From assembly GCA_030040495.1 (NCBI GenBank), contig JASHTP010000185.1, positions 1-8,274 of the forward strand: a DNA stretch of 8,274 nucleotides, read 5' to 3'. A program made the position numbers and the translations under genes. The notes beneath the pieces were generated by a model. It was not told where the DNA came from. It did not search any database and was given only the letters and a program-made list of their open reading frames with translations. Numbering within the stretch: the first letter of the stretch is position 1; each line of letters begins with the position of its first letter. Origin of the DNA: Alphaproteobacteria bacterium. Lineage in GTDB: Bacteria > Pseudomonadota > Alphaproteobacteria > ATCC43930 > CGMCC-115725. Positions 6,995 through 8,274 of the stretch are shown here, one piece after another.

Positions 6995-8274
6995 ATGGCC
7001 CGCCGCACCCCTGCGCTGATGCTGCAAGGCACCGGCTCCGACGTCGGCAAGTCGCTGCTGCTGGCGGGGCTGGCGCGCGCGCTGACGCGGCGCGGGCTCA
7101 AGGTGCGGCCGTTCAAGCCGCAGAACATGTCGAACAACGCCGCGGTGACGGAAGACGGCGGCGAGATCGGCCGCGCCCAGGCGCTGCAGGCGCGCGCCTG
7201 CCTGGTGCGGCCGACGCGCGACATGAACCCGGTGCTGCTCAAGCCGCAATCCGACTGCGGCGCGCAGCTCGTGGTGCAGGGCCGCGTCCTCGGCGCCGCC
7301 GGCGCGCGCGAGTTCCACGCGCTGAAGCCGAGCCTGCTGCCGCGCGTGCTCGAGAGCTTCGCGCGGCTGGCCGCCGCGGCCGACATCGTGCTGGTGGAAG
7401 GCGCCGGCAGCGCGGCCGAGATCAATCTGCGCGCGGGCGACATCGCCAATATGGGCTTCGCCGCGGCGGCGGACGTGCCGGTGGTGCTCGTCGGCGACAT
7501 CGAGCGCGGCGGCGTCCTCGCCCAGCTCGCCGGCACGGTGGCGCTGCTCGAGCCCGACGAGCGCGCACGGCTCAAGGGCACCATCGTCAACAAGTTCCGC
7601 GGCGACCTCCGCCTCTTCGACGGCGCGCTCGCGCCGCTGCGGCGCGCGACCGGCCTCGACTGTCTCGGCATCGTGCCGTTCTTCGCCGCCGCGCGCGATC
7701 TCCCCGCCGAGGACGGCGTCGCGCTCGACACCCGCTATGTCGGACCCGCTTCCCCCTCGACGGGGAGGGAAGGGCGGGGGGTGCGCATCGTCGTGCCGCG
7801 CCTGCCGCGCATCGCCAATTTCGACGATCTCGATCCGCTCGCCGCCGAGTCCGGCGTGGCGCTCGAGCTGGTCGCGCCCGGCCGCGCCTTGCCGCTCGCC
7901 GATCTCGTGCTGCTGCCGGGCTCGAAGGCGACGCTCGCCGATCTCGCGGCGCTGCGCCGGGAAGGCTGGGACATCGACATCCTCGCCCATGCCCGCCGCG
8001 GCGGCGCCGTGCTCGGGCTTTGCGCCGGCTACCAGATGCTCGGCCGCCTCGTCGCCGATCCCGACGGCGTCGAGGGCGAAGCCGGCGCCGCGCCGGGGCT
8101 CGGCCTGCTCGAGGTCGACACCGTGCTGACCGGCGAGAAGCTCCTCGCCGAGGCGAGCGGCGTCGAGCTCGCGAGCGGCGCGCCGGTCAAAGGCTATGAG
8201 ATGCATATCGGCCGCACCGCCGGCCCCGGCGCGGCGCGGCCGATGCTGCGGCTCGGCGCGCGCGCGGACGGCGC
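6995..8274 (+). CDS. cobQ: Cobyric acid synthase CobQ (glutamine-hydrolysing), 3' end cut by the window
   Basis: 426 codons are visible with no stop; the family is usually about 480-490 residues, so roughly the last 60 are missing. CobQ amidates four side chains (b, d, e, g) of adenosylcobyrinic acid a,c-diamide with glutamine-derived ammonia and ATP, giving adenosylcobyric acid. The N-terminal dethiobiotin-synthetase-like ATPase domain shows QGTGSDVGKS (11-20), RPFKPQNMSNNA (38-49), MNPVLLKPQSD (77-87), VEGAGSAAEIN (134-144), VGDIERGGV (166-174) and VNKFRGD (198-204). The glutamine amidotransferase domain begins with RIVVPRLPRIANFDDLDPL (264-282) and carries LLPGSKATLADL (306-317), the nucleophile C343 in GLCAGYQMLG, and YEMHIGRT (401-408). 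The catalytic His expected near the C-terminus lies outside the window. ATG 6995 follows the cobO stop by 2 nt. Residues about 250-262 look like a repeat-derived insertion in the linker. Confidence 0.96.
   Translation, partial: MARRTPALMLQGTGSDVGKSLLLAGLARALTRRGLKVRPFKPQNMSNNAAVTEDGGEIGRAQALQARACLVRPTRDMNPVLLKPQSDCGAQLVVQGRVLGAAGAREFHALKPSLLPRVLESFARLAAAADIVLVEGAGSAAEINLRAGDIANMGFAAAADVPVVLVGDIERGGVLAQLAGTVALLEPDERARLKGTIVNKFRGDLRLFDGALAPLRRATGLDCLGIVPFFAAARDLPAEDGVALDTRYVGPASPSTGREGRGVRIVVPRLPRIANFDDLDPLAAESGVALELVAPGRALPLADLVLLPGSKATLADLAALRREGWDIDILAHARRGGAVLGLCAGYQMLGRLVADPDGVEGEAGAAPGLGLLEVDTVLTGEKLLAEASGVELASGAPVKGYEMHIGRTAGPGAARPMLRLGARADG
7744..7782 (+). repeat. GC-rich palindromic repeat-like segment embedded in frame in cobQ
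   Basis: Between the two CobQ domains the sequence changes character to C-runs followed by G-runs. CTTC 7749-7752 pairs with GAAG 7769-7772; CCCC 7753-7756 pairs with GGGG 7762-7765 around a TCGAC loop; ACCC 7744-7747 can pair with GGGT 7779-7782. This layout (C-rich arm, TCGA-like centre, G-rich arm, then a GGGCGGGGGGTG tail) resembles the small palindromic intergenic repeats common in alphaproteobacterial genomes. Here it is translated as about 13 residues (GPASPSTGREGRG) without breaking the frame. It could also be an ordinary low-complexity linker; membership of a repeat family needs a genome-wide comparison. Confidence 0.5.

Noticed and set aside
6809..8206. Open frame of 465 codons on the minus strand opposite cobO and cobQ
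   Set aside because: It overlaps two intact conserved genes and translates to H/R/A/E-rich sequence without motifs; the plus-strand cobQ frame is unbroken from 6995 to the edge.
1..8274. CRISPR arrays, tRNA or rRNA genes, transposases, phage or defence genes
   Set aside because: Coding sequence is nearly continuous and entirely accounted for by cobalamin genes. The only non-coding stretch over 200 bases (697-1002) is explained by the inverted repeat and the riboswitch.

Overview
The window is a compact, single-strand block of aerobic (oxygen-dependent) cobalamin (vitamin B12) biosynthesis genes from a very GC-rich bacterium. GC looks above 70% by eye and codons end almost uniformly in G or C. 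The gene content (CobN-type cobaltochelatase, CobW metallochaperone, CobO, CobQ), the protein signatures and the short palindromic repeats fit an alphaproteobacterium of the Hyphomicrobiales/Rhodospirillales type. The exact genus cannot be read from the sequence.

Layout: positions 2-70 hold the last codons of cobS (cobV), adenosylcobinamide-GDP ribazoletransferase. An overlapping histidine-phosphatase gene follows (58-696), probably alpha-ribazole phosphatase. About 300 non-coding bases come next. They contain a heptad-based inverted repeat (701-793), a weak candidate promoter, and a clear cobalamin riboswitch (839-990) closed by a perfect 9-bp P1 stem. The riboswitch heads a tightly packed operon: cobU/cobP (1003-1593), cobW (1593-2618), cobN (2626-6372), cobO (6369-6992) and cobQ (6995 to beyond the right edge). 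Junctions are 1- to 4-nt overlaps or gaps of 2-7 nt, so the five genes are almost certainly co-transcribed and partly translationally coupled.

How the genes work together: CobW supplies Co(II) to the CobN-containing chelatase, whose CobS/CobT AAA+ partners are not in this window. The chelatase inserts cobalt into hydrogenobyrinate a,c-diamide. CobO adenosylates the corrinoid. CobQ amidates four side chains to give adenosylcobyric acid. CobU/CobP phosphorylates adenosylcobinamide and activates it with GMP. The upstream CobS and phosphatase complete nucleotide-loop assembly. The riboswitch allows end-product feedback on cobU through cobQ.

I found no undescribed multi-gene system; the operon is conventional. 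The points worth a second look are regulatory and repeat-related. A possible L5-kissing hairpin carries the only good Shine-Dalgarno near cobU, which lies downstream of the first ATG. The heptanucleotide inverted repeat sits between the two transcription units. A palindromic repeat-like segment appears to be inserted in frame into the interdomain linker of cobQ.
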